From: Dermacentor variabilis
Lineage: Eukaryota; Arthropoda; Arachnida; Ixodida; Ixodidae
NCBI RefSeq assembly: GCF_050947875.1
Contig: NC_134569.1
Location: forward strand, 38,176,277 to 38,240,276
DNA length: 64,000 bases
Direction: 5' to 3'
Shown: positions 1-12,418 of the stretch, in pieces
Numbering within the stretch: the first letter of the stretch is position 1
Layout of the letters: each line of letters begins with the position of its first letter
The notes under the pieces: generated by a model
Databases searched by the model: none
What the model saw: the letters and a program-made list of their open reading frames with translations, nothing else
Told to the model about the DNA's origin: nothing
Position numbers and translations under genes: made by a program

Positions 1-80
1 TTGTGGCCATGGCAGTCGGTAATTGAACTTGCCACCACGTGCTCAGGAGCAAAACGCCATAGCCGATTAGCCAGCACGGA
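1..80 (-). mobile_element. tRNA-derived SINE fragment (family 1), cut by window edge
   Basis: Read on the minus strand this stretch resembles the tRNA-like head of the SINE that is better preserved at 19885-20130. It has a 'ggctatggcgtt' A-box-side block, 'gagcacg', and a degenerate B box around 'ggcaagttcaatta'. The rest of the unit would lie to the left of the window. It is degenerate and is not a tRNA gene. Confidence 0.55.
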
Positions 81-990
81 AATTAAGTGCGAGAAAAGTG
101 ACAATACAGAAATATTTTTATTAACTGATTGTCTGGCACCACATCAATTCACTGCTTCGGCGTTTTACGGGCAACACTGATATACACGTGGTAATGCGTT
201 ATTGATTGAAGGCGATGATAAACAGAGAGAAAAGGTAAAACCTGACGGTTCACGTGATGTGAAATGACAGTTAAAGAGCAATGTCTTTGGAAGTTTGTGT
301 CCAACCGCCCTCTTGAATGATCTGGTACTTTATTCCTTAGCTAGTCTGTGTGTCTTGCACCTCACGCGAACCAATTAGCAGTGCTTATCTCTTGTCGGGC
401 CTCGAGTACGGCCTTCAGACGTCCATCCGCGAAAGACAAAGTGCCTGCTGTGGAAAGCGCCCACTAATGGCGCGTAAAGGCAAGTTTGTTGACAGCGAGC
501 GCGTGACACTGAAAGCCTTTGCCACGTGCGCGGCTCGAACATCAACGAAAGGAGACAATTTATCGCTGGAAGGAGCGCCAGCCAGCGCGACTCACAGGTG
601 GCTGCTTGAACGAAGGCTTCTGCGAATGGAGTGGGTGCCTGTATACTTGAAGATCTTTACTTTAAGAAGTTTACCTCGTTATAACTGAGTGAAACTGTAA
701 AACTTATGTAATCAATCTTCTGAAAGCCTTCATCACCGTTTTCCACACATTTAATTATCTATGCATCGGGATTGTGAGCATCTCAAGTTTTTATGCATGT
801 CCTTGAAATATACAAGCTCAAATTAATTTTTCATTATACTTAATCTCGTTCTCGCATAATTGTTCTGTGTCGAAGTGTGCGCAGGTTCCAGAAAATTTTA
901 CAGAGTAAGCTTAATGCCACATACGGTCGGCAGCTCTAAAGACTAACAAGAAAGCGCTGGGTTGAGTTTCGGTTTATAGTACAGTCTCTA
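81..990. other. Unassigned intergenic DNA
   Basis: No gene or recognisable element was seen. An open frame at 350-688 (plus) has no recognisable domain, biased composition and no splice-site support, so I do not treat it as a gene. Confidence 0.4.
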
Positions 991-993
991 ATA

Positions 994-3170
994 ATTATAA
1001 TAATAATAATAATCCTCGTCGTCGTCGTCATACAATTTTATGTCCACTGCAAGACGAAGGCCTCCCCCTGCGATATCCAATTATCCCTGTCCTGCGCCAA
1101 TCGATTCCAATTCATCGTTTATACAATTTCGTCACCCCACCTACGTAGTTTTCTGCCGTCCTCGACTGCACTTCCCGTCTCTTGGCACCTATTCTGTAAT
1201 TCTAATAGTCCACTGGTTATACATTCTACGTATTACATGCACTGCCCAGTTCCATCTTTTTTTCTTTTAATGCCAATTAGAATATCGGCTATTCCATTTT
1301 GGGCTCTCATCCACACCGCTCTCTTCCTTTATCTTAAGGTTAGTCCTATCATTCTTTGTTCCATCGCTCTTTGTGGCTCTTTGTGCGCTCCTTGTTCTCG
1401 AGTTTCTTTGTCAACCTCCAAATTTCTGCCCCATATGTCAGCACCAGCAGAATGCCTTGATTCACACCTTTTTTTTAATGATAATGTAAGCTTCCAGTCA
1501 TCATCTGACAATGCCTGCCGAATGAGCTCCAACCCACTTTTATTCTGTAATTTTTCTTCTCATGATCAGGCGCCCCTGTGAGTAATCGACCTAGGAAAAC
1601 GTACTCCTTCACAGTCATGAGGCTGACTGGTGATCCTGAACTCTTGTTCCATTGCCCGGCTATTGATCATTATCTTTGTCTTCTGCATATTAATCTTCAA
1701 CCCCACTCTTCTACTCTCTCGGTTAAGGCCCTCAAACATTTGTTGTAACTCGTCCCCAGTGTTGCTGAACAGGACAATGTCATCTGCAAACACAAGGTTG
1801 CAGAGATATTCACCCTTGATCCTCACTCCTAAGCCTTCCCAGTTTAATAGCTTGAATACTTCTTCCAAGCATGCAGTAAACTACATTGGAGGTATTGTGT
1901 CTCCTTACCATACCCCTTGTTTATAGGTGTCTTTCTACTTGTTAAGAGTCCTTCTGTTTTAAGGCTGAATGTTTGTTTGCAAGCAGCAGTCTGGATTGGT
2001 CTGCTTTTGAGCCTGGACTGGTCTGCTTTTCAGCCTGTCAGCCTGGACTGGTCTCTGTCTTCTTGACTACTTTTACTCTTGCTATTTTCATATTGAGGTA
2101 AATCCTAGACCTCACTAACCTGTGATCACTGTACTTTACCCTACCCAGCACTTCTGCATCCTGCACTGTACTCAGGTCGGCAGAAAGTATGAAATCTATT
2201 TGAATTCTTGTCTCTTCATTACGGCTTTTCCAGGTCCACTTTCTGTTGCTATGCTTTCTGAAGAAGGTATTCATTATTCGGAGCTTATTCCTTTGCTGCG
2301 AATTCTACCAACATTTATACTCTAGTGTTCCTAGAATTGATGCTGTAGTTGCCAAATGCTTCTTCATCAGCCTGCCTCTGGCCCACTTTTGCACTGAAGT
2401 CACCTATGACTACAGAATACTGAGTTTGCAGTTTTTTAATCGCTAACTCACCATCTTCAAAAAAACTGTTCTATTTCTTCGTCATCTTGAGGGGAGAGTG
2501 GAGCGTTGGCTTGTACTGCCTTTATCCTATACCTTCTATTAAGCTTTATTACAACTACTGCTACCCCCTCATTAATGGTGTAGAAATCGTCGATGTTGCG
2601 AGCTATGTCCTTATGGATTAGAAATCCTACCCCGTATTGCTCCTCATCTGGGAGTCCTTCATAGCAGATGACGGGGCCGTTATTCAGCAAAGTGTAAGCC
2701 TCTCCAGTTCTTTTAACCTCACTAAGGCCAGTAACATCCCACATAATGCCCGATAGTTCCTCAAAGAGTCCTGCTAAGCTAGCTTCACTCGAGAGGGTTC
2801 GTATGTTGAACGTTGCCAGGTACATTTTCTAGTAGTGGTCTGTCCGGGTCCAGAAATTCTTAGCATCCTCTGCTGCTCTGCAGGTCAGACCGCCGCCTTG
2901 GTCAGGTGCTCCGCAGCTTCTGGGGCCGGTAGTCATGAAAGTCGTCATGAAAAAGTAGTGACCGAATAGTGCACCAGGGAGGCCAATTACTTCTCTGGTG
3001 AGTGTGTGCCTTTGGTTGAAGCATAGGGGCCTTCCTAATTTGGTTGCACCTGTACTAGTATAGCCCCACTGGCTCTTGGCATTTTATGCCCGTGTCAGGT
3101 GTCCTCCAAGCCTTGAGACATAATGTACTCGAGGAGGATTCGAACTCACGACCTTTAGATCAGAAGCCTG
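994..3170 (-). mobile_element. RTE-type LINE, copy 1 (decayed, internally deleted)
   Basis: This is an old RTE-clade non-LTR retrotransposon on the minus strand. The 5' untranslated part is about 2830-3170. The endonuclease N-terminus (2457-2825) opens with a true ATG followed by 'YLATFNIRTLSS', and the endonuclease C-terminus is at 2038-2274 ('YSDHRLVR'). The reverse transcriptase piece at 1566-1868 contains 'FADDIVLFS'. The 3' end at 994-1033 is a short-repeat tail, (ATA)n then (CGT)n on the plus strand. The middle of the protein, from after the endonuclease to RT motif B, is missing: endonuclease and RT remnants are only about 170 bp apart near 1870-2040. Several frameshifts and stops make it a pseudogene. 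Its value is as an older relative that preserves a start codon and 5' leader lost or changed in the intact copies. Confidence 0.85.
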
Positions 3171-3603
3171 CTATTAAAAAAAACGCGTTTTGGTTCACAC
3201 TACAGCCCGTTATGCCGAAACGCAAACTGTGGAAAGTTTTGCGCCCTTTAGGTGAGGGTGGGGGAAGGGGGTAGGGTACAGGTGACTCAGTAGCAGCCGT
3301 TCAGGGCGATAACATTATCTTAAGAAGGGCGGAGATGACCGTTGCCAAGATATTTCGCGCGTTCATTACACCACCTTATACAAGATCGCAGGTTTAAAAA
3401 TTCTCTTCAGAAATTTAAAACAGTAATAAACCCATTGATCAATAAGAACCATCGGAATCTTGATCAACAGTTTGCTGATACCGAACCAAAAAATGCTTTC
3501 ACATTGTGCCACCAGGAGACTGCTGCAGCACTCGGCAGAGTCATTGTGCTTAGATGAACCTCGGTCCTGTAGGGATTAATGCTATGTTGACGGCCTCTTC
3601 AAC
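3171..3603. other. Unassigned spacer between two RTE copies
   Basis: It contains a short A-rich run and the sequence immediately before the target-site duplication of RTE copy 2. An open frame at 3342-3557 (plus) has no domain I recognise. It could be an upstream remnant of the I-type LINE that resumes at 5705, but the match is too weak to claim. Confidence 0.35.
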
Positions 3604-5704
3604 TTAATGGCATCATTATCATCATCATCATCATCATCAGCCTGGTTACGCCCACTGCAGGGCAAAGGCCTCTCCCATACTTCTCCAACAACGTCGGTCA
3701 TGTACTAATTGTGGCCATGTTGTCCCTGCAAACTTCTTAATCTCATCCGCCCACCTAACTTTCTGCCTCCCCTGCTACGATTCCCTTCCCTTGGAATCCA
3801 CTCCGTAACCGTTAATGACCATCGGTTATCTTCCCTCCTCATTACATGTCCTGCCCATGCCCATTTCTTTTTCTTGATTTCCACTAAGATGTCATTACCT
3901 CGCGTTTGTTCCCTCACCGAATCTGCTCTTTTCTTATCCCTTAACGTTACACCTATCATTCTTCTTTCCATAGCTCGTTGCGTCGTTCTCAATTTCAGCA
4001 TAACCCTTTTCGTAAGCCTCCGGGTTTCTGCCCTGTACGTGATTACTGGTAAGACACAGCTGTTATATACTTTTCTCTTGAGGGATAATGGCAACCTGCT
4101 GTTCATGATCTGAGAAGGCCTGCCAAACGCACCCCAGCCCATTCTTATTCTTCTGATTATTTCCGTCTGATGATCTGGATACGCCGTCACTACCTGCCCT
4201 AAGTTGATGTATTCCCTTACCACTTCCAGTGCCTCGCTACCTATTGTAAATTGATGTTCTCTTCCGAGACTGTTAAACATTACTTGAGTTTTCTGCAGAT
4301 TAATTTTTAGACCCACTCTTCTGCTTTGCCTCTCCAGGTCAGTGAGCATGCATTGCAATTGGTCCCCTGAGTTACTAAGCAAGGCAATATCATCAGCGAA
4401 TCGCAAGTTACTAAGGTATTCTCCATTAACTTTTAGCCCCAATTCTTCCCAATCCAGGCCTCTGAATACCTCCTGTAAACACGCTGTGAATAGCATTGGA
4501 GAGATCGTATCTCCCTGCCTGACCCCTTTCTTTATTGGGATTTTGTTGCTTTCTTTGGACTACGGTGGCTGTGGAGCCGCTATAGATATCTTTCAGTATT
4601 TTTACATACGCCTCGTCTACACCCTGATTCCGTAATGCCTCCATGGCTAATGAGGTTTCGACAGAATCGAACGCTTTCTCGTAATCAATGAAAGCTATAT
4701 ATAGGGGTTGGTTATATTCCGTACATTTCTCTATCACCTGATTGATAGTGTGAATATGGTCTATGATTGAGTAGCCTTTACGGAATCCTGCCTGGTTCTT
4801 TGCTTGACAGAAGTCTAAGGTGTTCCTGATTCTATTTGCGATTACCTTAGTAAATAGTTTGTAGGCAACTGACAGTAAGCTGATCGGTCTATAATTTTTC
4901 AAGTCTTTGGCGTACCCTTTCTTATGGATTAGGATTATGTTAGCATTCTTCCAAGATTGCGGTACGCTTGAAGTCATGAGGCATTGCGTATACAGGGTGG
5001 CCAGTTTCTCTAGAACAATCTGCCCACCATCCTTCAACAAATCTGCTGTTACCTGATCCTCCCCAGCAGCCTTCCCCCTTTGCATAGCTCCCAAGGCTTT
5101 CTTTACTTCTTCCGGCGTTACCTGTGGGATTTCGAATTCTTCTAGACTGTTCTCTCTTCCATTATCGTCGTGGGTGCCACTGGTACTGTATAAATCTCTA
5201 TAGAACTCCTCAGCCACTTGAAGGATCTCATCCATATGAGTAATGATATTGCCGGCTTTGTCTCATAACGCATACATCTGATTCTTGCCTATTCCTAGTT
5301 TCTTCTTCACTGCTTTTAGGCTTCGTCCGTTCCTGAGAGCATGTTTAATTCTATCCATATTATACTTTCTTATGTCAGCTGTCTTATGCTTGTTGATTAA
5401 CTTCGAAAGTTCTGCCAGTTCTATTCCAGCTGTAGGGCTAGAGGCTTTCATACATTGGCGTTTCGTGATCAGATCTTTCGTCTTCTGCGATAGCTTACTG
5501 GTATCCTGTCTAACGGAGTTACCACCGATTTCTCTTGCACACTCCTTGATGATGCCCACAAGATTGTCGTTCACTGCTTCAACATTCAGGTCCTCTTCCT
5601 GAGTTAAAGCCGAATACCTGCTCTGTAGCTTGGTCTGGAATTACTCTATTTTCCCTCTTACCGCTAACTCATTGATCGGCTTCTTATTTACCAGTTAATG
5701 GTAT
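3604..5704 (-). mobile_element. RTE-type LINE, copy 2 (5'-truncated, with TSD)
   Basis: This is a minus-strand RTE element truncated at its 5' end just downstream of the endonuclease domain. The RT is read in pieces. 5263-5574 is the linker region. 4426-5235 covers RT motifs with 'YRPISLLSV' and 'FIDYEKAFDSVE'. 3705-4496 covers 'RFADDIALLS' and the thumb and C-terminal region. At least two frameshifts (about 4555 and 5260) disable it. The 3' tail is (CAT)n on the plus strand at 3612-3642. Imperfect 10-bp direct repeats, ttaatggcat (3604-3613) and ttaatggtat (5695-5704), flank it and are the target-site duplication. It is more diverged than copies 3 and 4. Confidence 0.9.
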
Positions 5705-6850
5705 ATGTGTCTCAGTATACTCCAACCCGTCCTGGAATGTTTCGGAAGACTCGTTTCGCCCTGCGAGCCTTACCAGCTGCCTTTGCAAAATAACGAGAAA
5801 GATGAACGCTGCTAGGCTGTAGTGGTGGTCGGAGTACAGGCAGGTACTAGCACCCAAGATGCAGCCTTACCAGGCGTCCTTGATCTCGTGACATATGTGG
5901 AATACGAACGCTGCCACGATAGAATAACTATTGCTGCATTCCTAGATATTCCTGGCGTTCGACGCAGGCAACACGCGTGTAATCCCCTGATTTCTTCCGT
6001 TAAGTATATAGGTGGCAGGTCTTCGAGGCCTACTGCGGAGTTCTGAGGAGCAGTACTGAGACAAAGTTCATGGTACAAGCAGTGCACACACATTTAGGCA
6101 AGGGGTTAGACATGGTAGCGTGCTCAGTCCATTACTATTCTGTAGTAATACAGCGTAGCTTTCTATTGGTTTACCTTACTCTCTTTGCTATTTTCTTTGC
6201 GCGCATCACTTGTACATAGAGTCATCAGACATCAGCGTAAATGCCTTTAAACAGAACCGTCAATGAGGATTCAATATAATCAAGACGTTCTTGAATACCA
6301 GAGGTATGGCGCAGTCCCCGGAGAACACTCCTAGCCTCCCGTTTACATGAAGATGCGTGAAAAGCTTGGAACTGTTAGATGCTAAGCGTTTACACTTGTT
6401 CTACAACAGAAGTTTTTGGGCGTAGTCCTTAGCAGACGATTGTCATAAATTGCGCAAATCAAAGGTACGATAGAGCGAATCAGGTATCTTATTAATATCC
6501 TCCGTCAATATTGAGGCGTCAAATGGGGATGCAATACGTTATCTTTGGTGCGTATGCGTTGTGCACTCATCAGACAAAATAATTCATACTCTTTCCCAGC
6601 CCTTCATGAAAAATAAGGCAGCTGAAAATGAACCCCCTACTCTAATGACTATTGGCTGAAAGACTCCTTATATGTTCAGGTGTTCCTCGAGCACCTGCTA
6701 GATCCTTGGTTATTGCTAATTGTCGCCAACCATTTTTAAGGCGCTGAGGTTCATAGAGACGTGCCGTCTCTATTTTTATAGCTACTCAACACACAAACCA
6801 CCCCATTACCAAGCGCTTAACAATCGAGATGGGGCGAAGGGGCGCGAACT
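5705..6850 (+). pseudogene. I-type LINE reverse transcriptase relic (LINE E)
   Basis: This is a highly decayed plus-strand RT that becomes readable only by changing frame. Motif 1 is seen as 'FRPASLTSCLCK' (from about 5748). The palm A-motif region is 'IAAFLDI' near 5930-5950. Motif B is 'RQGVRHGSVLSPLLF' near 6095-6140, corresponding to the usual GVPQGSVLSPLLF. A post-palm block, 'KFLGVVLSRRLS', lies near 6410-6445, followed by 'INILRQ..GVKWG' near 6495-6525. These block types and their order are those of tick I/Jockey-group LINEs. The YADD motif is no longer recognisable. RTE copy 2 lies directly upstream with its TSD at 5695-5704, so it may have inserted into this element. Confidence 0.7.
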
Positions 6851-7980
6851 TACGGAACAATGTTGAAATCTATTTCTGGTAAAGCAGTATAGGGGCATCA
6901 GAAGTCTCGCATCGGCCTTTTTACGTTCCAGATGTGTTCATTTCAATGTCATGAAGTGCGCGTAAACTTAAAATGTCATTAACGGAAGCAAATATCTAAC
7001 ATTTTCACATATTTATTTCACATTTCCGCATACTTATTTTTGCATCTCATATTAGTATATGAGCTGCAAAAAGCTTACAGCATATCAAAAGAACATCATA
7101 ATATAGCGTCCAAGTGGGCCGAAAGCGATCGTTGAATTGCAGGAAAGGATGCTGTAGATGCCTTAGTACCCGAGGCTCAAAACAAATGGTGAGAATTAGC
7201 TACTTCCTTTGCCAAAAAGGGAGGGAAGCGTACGGCAGGGATAGAAGGTAATGGCCCTATTGAAGGAACAACATAATCCAAGGCGCTTTCGTGTAACGAG
7301 TGAATGCGTGTACATGCGTTGTCAAAGTTATTGAAGCCACTACTGTCACTTGACGTGTGCTAGGAGAGTGTGAGGCACACATGTAGACCTCTTGTCTAAA
7401 CAAAGCACAGGAGGTAGGCAGATACTGCAATCCTCATTCTACGAGACCATGCTACGTCGTGCATTTTTCTAACCAATAACAGCTTATCTTATTTTATATT
7501 TGCAACTATGAATATACGAAGAAACGTCACAAAGTTTTTTCAAGTGCTAAAATTATTTTTTTGCGTCAGCTGCTTTCTTCAGAACTTTCCAACTTTGAGA
7601 AAAACTTTGCAGGCTGGAGAAATGCCTTATGAATTGGTTTCTTTTTTCTTACACCAGATGGTGCCGTCGAGTTTCACGTGATGCAGTGATCAATCTCTCG
7701 GGCTGGCCAAGGCCAAGCAAATATAAAAGAGCGAAACGACGCCTGAGAAACAATTTTTTTTCTTTAGTGTTGAGGAACTGTTACGGTCTTTTGTCACTCT
7801 GGAGAACACCCAGTGGTGCCTGAATGCGGCGACGTCACCAAGTCCTTGCACGAACCTCGCACTTTGAATAGTTACTTCTATCTGTAAGCGTTGATATTTA
7901 TTGTTTTCATTCTTTTACTCAGAAGCATTACATGTTGTCATTTCGCAGTGGCTGTAGTAAACATTGTACGAGCTGAAGTG
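6851..7980. other. Unassigned DNA with a TATA-like motif
   Basis: No coding sequence was recognised. A CACGTG E-box-like site (about 7674) and a TATAAAAG motif (about 7722) lie near each other, but nothing downstream looks like a first exon, so the promoter idea is unsupported. Confidence 0.3.
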
Positions 7981-8001
7981 ATACATATATATATATATAT
8001 A

Positions 8002-8053
<52 letters not shown>
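7981..8053. repeat. Compound microsatellite (AT)n-(GT)n
   Basis: A short (TA)n run passes into about 24 GT units ending at 8053. The frames open through it on both strands are simple-repeat artefacts. Confidence 0.97.
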
Positions 8054-8055
<2 letters not shown>

Positions 8056-9839
8056 CTAAAACCTGCGTGGTCATAGCGCTGAGAAGGCGCAAAAAAAAAC
8101 CTTTTGAAGTTGTCAGGGCTTCATTGCCGAGGTTCCGAAGGCGCTCCCTTATGCCTTTGAATGTAGGAAGCTCGCTCACTTCCTCCATGGTTAAAGCCAG
8201 GATTCTCTTCTTTCGCCACCTATTTTCTTTCCAAACAACTTCCGTATGTTAGAGCTTCAAATGTTTTCGCTTTGTCAGAGTTAACTATTTTGGTCGTTGT
8301 ATTGGACGCCCACGTATTCTTTCTAAGTATGCCATGCATGTCCATTTAAAAATTATTCTGCCAGGGTACTGCAAAAGTCAATAGAATTTTGTCTATAAAC
8401 ACAAACGTCTATCGGTAGAGAATTAGTACGGACGCTCATGGTCCATAAACTCATCGCCTGTCGAGTACAGATAGATGCATCAGGTCATTCACGTCCTACG
8501 ATATCCATTATGTAGGCTTGGGCAGGCGCAGTTTTAATCGACCACTGGCCTATCATAGCTTGTCCTCAAGGAGCCTATAGTCACAGGAAAAAAAAACCTA
8601 TAGAGGCGCTAAGTAGATAGTCTATACAATATCCAGATGCTGTGTATGGACTTTCGAAATGTACTTGTATGATTAAAACACCATATTCGCAGTTAAGCCC
8701 GTAGTGTCTGCTAATCTCTGGTGGTGCCCGCAAGACACAACAAGAGCTACAGGAATAAACCTTGATCTAAGTTAGTTGGTTCATCGTTCTGTGAGCGTTT
8801 ATACGGCGCTGAAGACAACGACACAGGAGCCACGGAAGTGCCACGTGTATGTGCCCGAGTTTGGTAAGACATCGTTTTCACTAAAAACAAATGCAAAACG
8901 AAAGGGTGACTAAGAAGCAGACAAAATTTATCTGGCGCCGAATTCATTTAATACGCCAGCAGCAGAGTCTCACAGCTGACGTCACTATCTTCTGAAGAAT
9001 CAATTTTTTGTGTGATGGACGTAGCGTTGTCCTCATCTGCAAACACTATCGCATGATGTGGCCTCTGAAATACATGCACAGACGCCCCTATACTCCCAGA
9101 GTCTGGGCGGAACGCACTAATTGCCTGGAGCGAAGGTTGCGTGATAGCGCAGTGGTACCAGAGTGAATACACAATGAAAGCGAAATTCCTGATGCGTTGC
9201 AGCAACTTCGTTGTTACACATCGAAAATGAGGCAATAGAACATCCTGAGCTGTTCTATTTGCAGGTCTGCGTGCTTTATGAATACCTATGAACCGAACCG
9301 ATTACAGTATATGCACAGTCGATAATTCACGATTTACTGCTTAGTTACGTACTATCGACGCACTCACTGGCACTGCCTTGCAGGTCAAAATGTTGTTGGA
9401 TTCCTTGCAGCGTCAGCAGTGGTACGCCTAAGTTTTCTTTTTTGTTGTCCTCCGGAAGCGGCCTGGTGATGGCGACATAGAATTTAAACTCTGAACTGAA
9501 AGCTTTTTTTATTTCTTTCAAATTCCATTCGATTCCTTTTAGTTTCGTTTTTTTTTCATCTATTTCTTAAATGTTGATGTATTCGTTATCTCTACTTTCT
9601 TTTCATTCTAGCCTATCTAGTCCCGACTTTTGTTCAATTTCTTTTGCATTTATTATTTCGTACTTGATTTAGCACTATGAAGTCCCGACTGTGTATGTGA
9701 CACTAATTAAAAGGCTCCACATCTACCCACATGTCTGTGGCTGCGTAATGGAACAAACGGCTGGACAGACAAAGCAAACCTAATTTTGAGATTTTCACTG
9801 CTTCAGCGCTAAGAAACTACATATTATATAGCTGCTGCC
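8054..9839. other. Unassigned DNA
   Basis: No recognisable protein domain, tRNA or repeat was identified. Minus-strand open frames at 8747-8947 and 8948-9235 are adjacent but separated by a stop. I could not match them to any family, so they are not annotated as genes. Confidence 0.35.
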
Positions 9840-10000
9840 CCGAAAAGGCGGTGGTCTCGGGTTCGAGTCCCGGACGAGAAGGAATTTTTCTTCGACTGCA
9901 AAGCTTTTCTTTCGAGGAACCTGTATGGGTTTCCTCTGTAGCAATTGCTACGAACGGGTGGATGTCCGATTTTACCTTCATTATATACTATAGACTTTTC
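9840..10000 (+). mobile_element. tRNA-derived SINE fragment (family 3)
   Basis: The sequence 'ctcgggttcgagtcccgg' (9856-9873) is a near-perfect Pol III B box in a tRNA T-arm context. It is followed by a T-rich body ('gaatttttcttcgactg') of a type found after tRNA heads in tick SINEs. No complete cloverleaf is present: the 5' half and A box are degraded. Confidence 0.6.
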
Positions 10001-11884
10001 GCTTTTGAGAGCAAACTAGATATAGTGGGGATAGCCCAGGGGAACCACATTTTTCATCGTCTTCCTTTTTATTATTCTTTTTTCAAAGTGACAACTTATC
10101 AGACCTTGAAGCTTAGCTTGCTGTGCCCCACTCCTCCCTTGACATAGCGCCATCGGGCCACTTCGACATCGTCACCTTGACTCTCAATATGTGGTGCAGA
10201 AAAACTACTTTTTGGCCACTACTGCCACAGGGTCTCAAACTCATGCTCTAACAGCCACGTGCAGTTGGGAACACCCGCAAATTCGCCTTTGCAAGTTTAA
10301 GCCAGGTTTTCTGCGCCACGATGAGTCTGACTACGAATTTCGGAGTTAAAACAAAGCTTTAACTTGATGACCAACTCCGCTTCACAGATTAAGATATACG
10401 CAAAACGCATCGATGCTCTCGCGATGCAGGCGCTGTACTAATTAGAATGAAGTATGCAGTACATTATAGAAAAAGTGACATTCTAGTAAAAATAGCAATC
10501 ATAATTATGATTTAGAAGCCCACCCTTTTTCACAAGAATTGCATAATGTGGTTAAGTACAGAAATCTGCAGCACGAAGCTTACACATTTATAACTCTGCA
10601 GCAAAAACACATATCGCAGTCCTCTACACTACATCTGCTAGAGCATCTAACGCGCACATATTAGATATTTGAGGTTACAGGTTATGCAAAAGTGTTACAA
10701 TGTCTTACGAGGGTTCTGGAAAGGTCCAATTAAAAAATTAGTGGTATAATTAAGAGCATTTATGTCAATCTTGTCAATACATCATTTTTTTGCTCTTTAT
10801 GACTCTTAGTAGGTGTAGTTAACGCAATCGTAATACCAATATCTATTACTGAGTTACAGAACTTAAAAGACGCTAATTGAAGTAGAAGAAATTAAACTTT
10901 ATTAAAAGAAATGGTCCGGCAGTATTGATTGTGGTGGTTGCGGGTCGAAGCTCTTGGCCTCGGGCAGTATCTTCGGCTTGCGTACTTGAGTTTCTTTTTT
11001 TAATTTTGCAAGTTCCCAAATTTTTTTAATAAGAAAGACACTGAGGGCCTCAATAAGATAACTGCTTCCCACAGTCACTAGATCTTACCCTTTTCCTTTA
11101 AATATAACGGAATACATCAAAATCACAGACAACAAAACAATTTCTCCGTATTCTTTTGTTTCGATAGTAGATTGCGTGGTGAAGCTTGGTCTTAACGGTA
11201 CAGACAAAGTAGAACTGTAGTGAACGAAGATGGCGCTGTGGAAAAAATAGAAGGTTGGTCGTCTCTCTTAGAGTATTTGAAATGACATATTACAAGGTAA
11301 CTTATTGGGTTTAACGGTAAAATTGCCACTGTGACAGATGCCTCAATACGCAACAAAAAATCTGGCACTGACATTTTGTCTACCGCTCTTGGCAGCTCTT
11401 AGATTCTTGACGCCACACGAATATTTCCGGTTGAAATACTGGCAGTGGTATCAACCCTACGCAGTGATTTCATCAATCTTGTCAGGTATCAACAGTTACG
11501 GTTAAATAGAGTTGGCAGGAAGCTATTTGCATGGTATATTTAGAAGCGTAGTAAGCATTGTGCAAGATGGAAGTCAGCCCGCACAAAGCAAGTCATGTCA
11601 TTGTCTGCAGTTCATGCAGTCGCCGCTATGGGTATGTTCCCATCGAATCCAAAGATCTATGTCTAGAAATTTTTTGAGTGTCATGTTCCACAACCTTCAG
11701 CGTCCCGGCGTGTCTATGGACACGCAGCAGAGCAAGGGCGGCAATGCTTCTGTTTCGAAACGTAGAAGACCTAAAGGGACAACGGGTCGAGGATGTAGTA
11801 GGATTGGCAGGTCATTTGTTCGTGTGTTGATCGCTCGCTGCAAATAGATGTTCTCATATTTTACGTACGTGCTAGTCTCTAGTA
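10001..11884. other. Mostly unassigned DNA; holds one copy of a dispersed repeat core
   Basis: Apart from a reverse-strand copy of a dispersed repeat at 10540-10700 (listed separately), I recognise nothing. The frame at 11512-11847 lies directly before an RNase H remnant but does not itself show RNase H motifs. Confidence 0.35.
10540..10700 (-). repeat. Dispersed unnamed repeat, copy a
   Basis: On the minus strand this contains 'ggactgcgatatgtgtt', a 'gcagagttataaatgtg' block and 'agcttcgtgc'. These match the order of blocks at 50611-50645 and 62071-62130. It is probably a non-coding transposon (MITE-like), but the ends were not defined. Confidence 0.55.
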
Positions 11885-12065
11885 CTTTCACGACTGAACT
11901 TAATTAGATTGGTCTGGGCACCTGGCCATGAGCGCTTATTTATGAACGAAATAGCAGATAGCCTGGCGAGACAGGACCTTGGTGGAGTCATTCTCTCGAC
12001 ACTTCTAGCATCAACTCACATAACTGCAGCTACATTCAGGAGGCATGTAATCATGCTTGAATTAT
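11885..12065 (+). pseudogene. RNase H C-terminus of an I-type LINE (LINE F)
   Basis: In one frame the segment reads 'LIRLVWAPGHERLFMNEI' followed by 'ADSLARQ' and 'HITAATFRRH'. That is the end of the RNase H domain of I-group non-LTR retrotransposons: the W-x-P-x-H block and the last catalytic Asp in 'IAD'. The N-terminal part of the domain is not recognisable upstream. The frame ends at a stop near 12063. It is a remnant only. Confidence 0.65.
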
Positions 12066-12149
12066 AAACACCGCTATAAATAATTTTGCGCAATATAGAC
12101 ACGTACTATTTTCTTGGTGCCAAAATTTCTATCATACTAAAAAAATACA

Positions 12150-12224
12150 GGGGAAGAAAGGGGGTTAACCAAGGGGCCCGATTTTTATTAGTCATATCAT
12201 AACAAGCCAACAAACGCTGACACC
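12150..12224 (-). repeat. Inverted 3' half of SINE family 2
   Basis: This is the reverse complement of the SINE-2 tail: 'gatatgactaataaaaatcg', 'gggccccttggttaac' and 'ccccctttctt'. It sits directly before the forward SINE-2 unit at 12225, so the two form an imperfect head-on palindrome around 12220-12255. Confidence 0.75.
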
Positions 12225-12389
12225 CACAACATTCGCATTCGCGAAGGTTGTGGGTTCGGTTCTCACTTGCGGCAAGTTGTTTTTTCACCTACTTTAATTT
12301 CCACTAACTTATCGTTTCTTTATTTCATTTATTAAGCACAAGTGATTTCCCCTATGTTGTCCTTGGTGTCAGTGTTTGTTGGCTTCTTA
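12225..12389 (+). mobile_element. SINE family 2, unit 1, 5' half (split by LINE A)
   Basis: A degraded tRNA-like head carries a B box in 'tgggttcggttctcac' (12251-12266) and is followed by the conserved body 'gcggcaagttgttttttcac' ... 'ttggcttctta'. The unit stops abruptly at 12389, where the (TTTA)n tail of LINE A begins. The missing remainder resumes at about 17090. The intact junction can be read in the second unit near 17550. Confidence 0.8.
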
Positions 12390-12418
12390 TTTATTTATTT
12401 ATTTATTTATTTAAAGTA

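Noticed and set aside
7674..7730. Gene promoter with E-box and TATA
   Set aside because: No downstream exon or transcript structure is visible; such motifs occur by chance.
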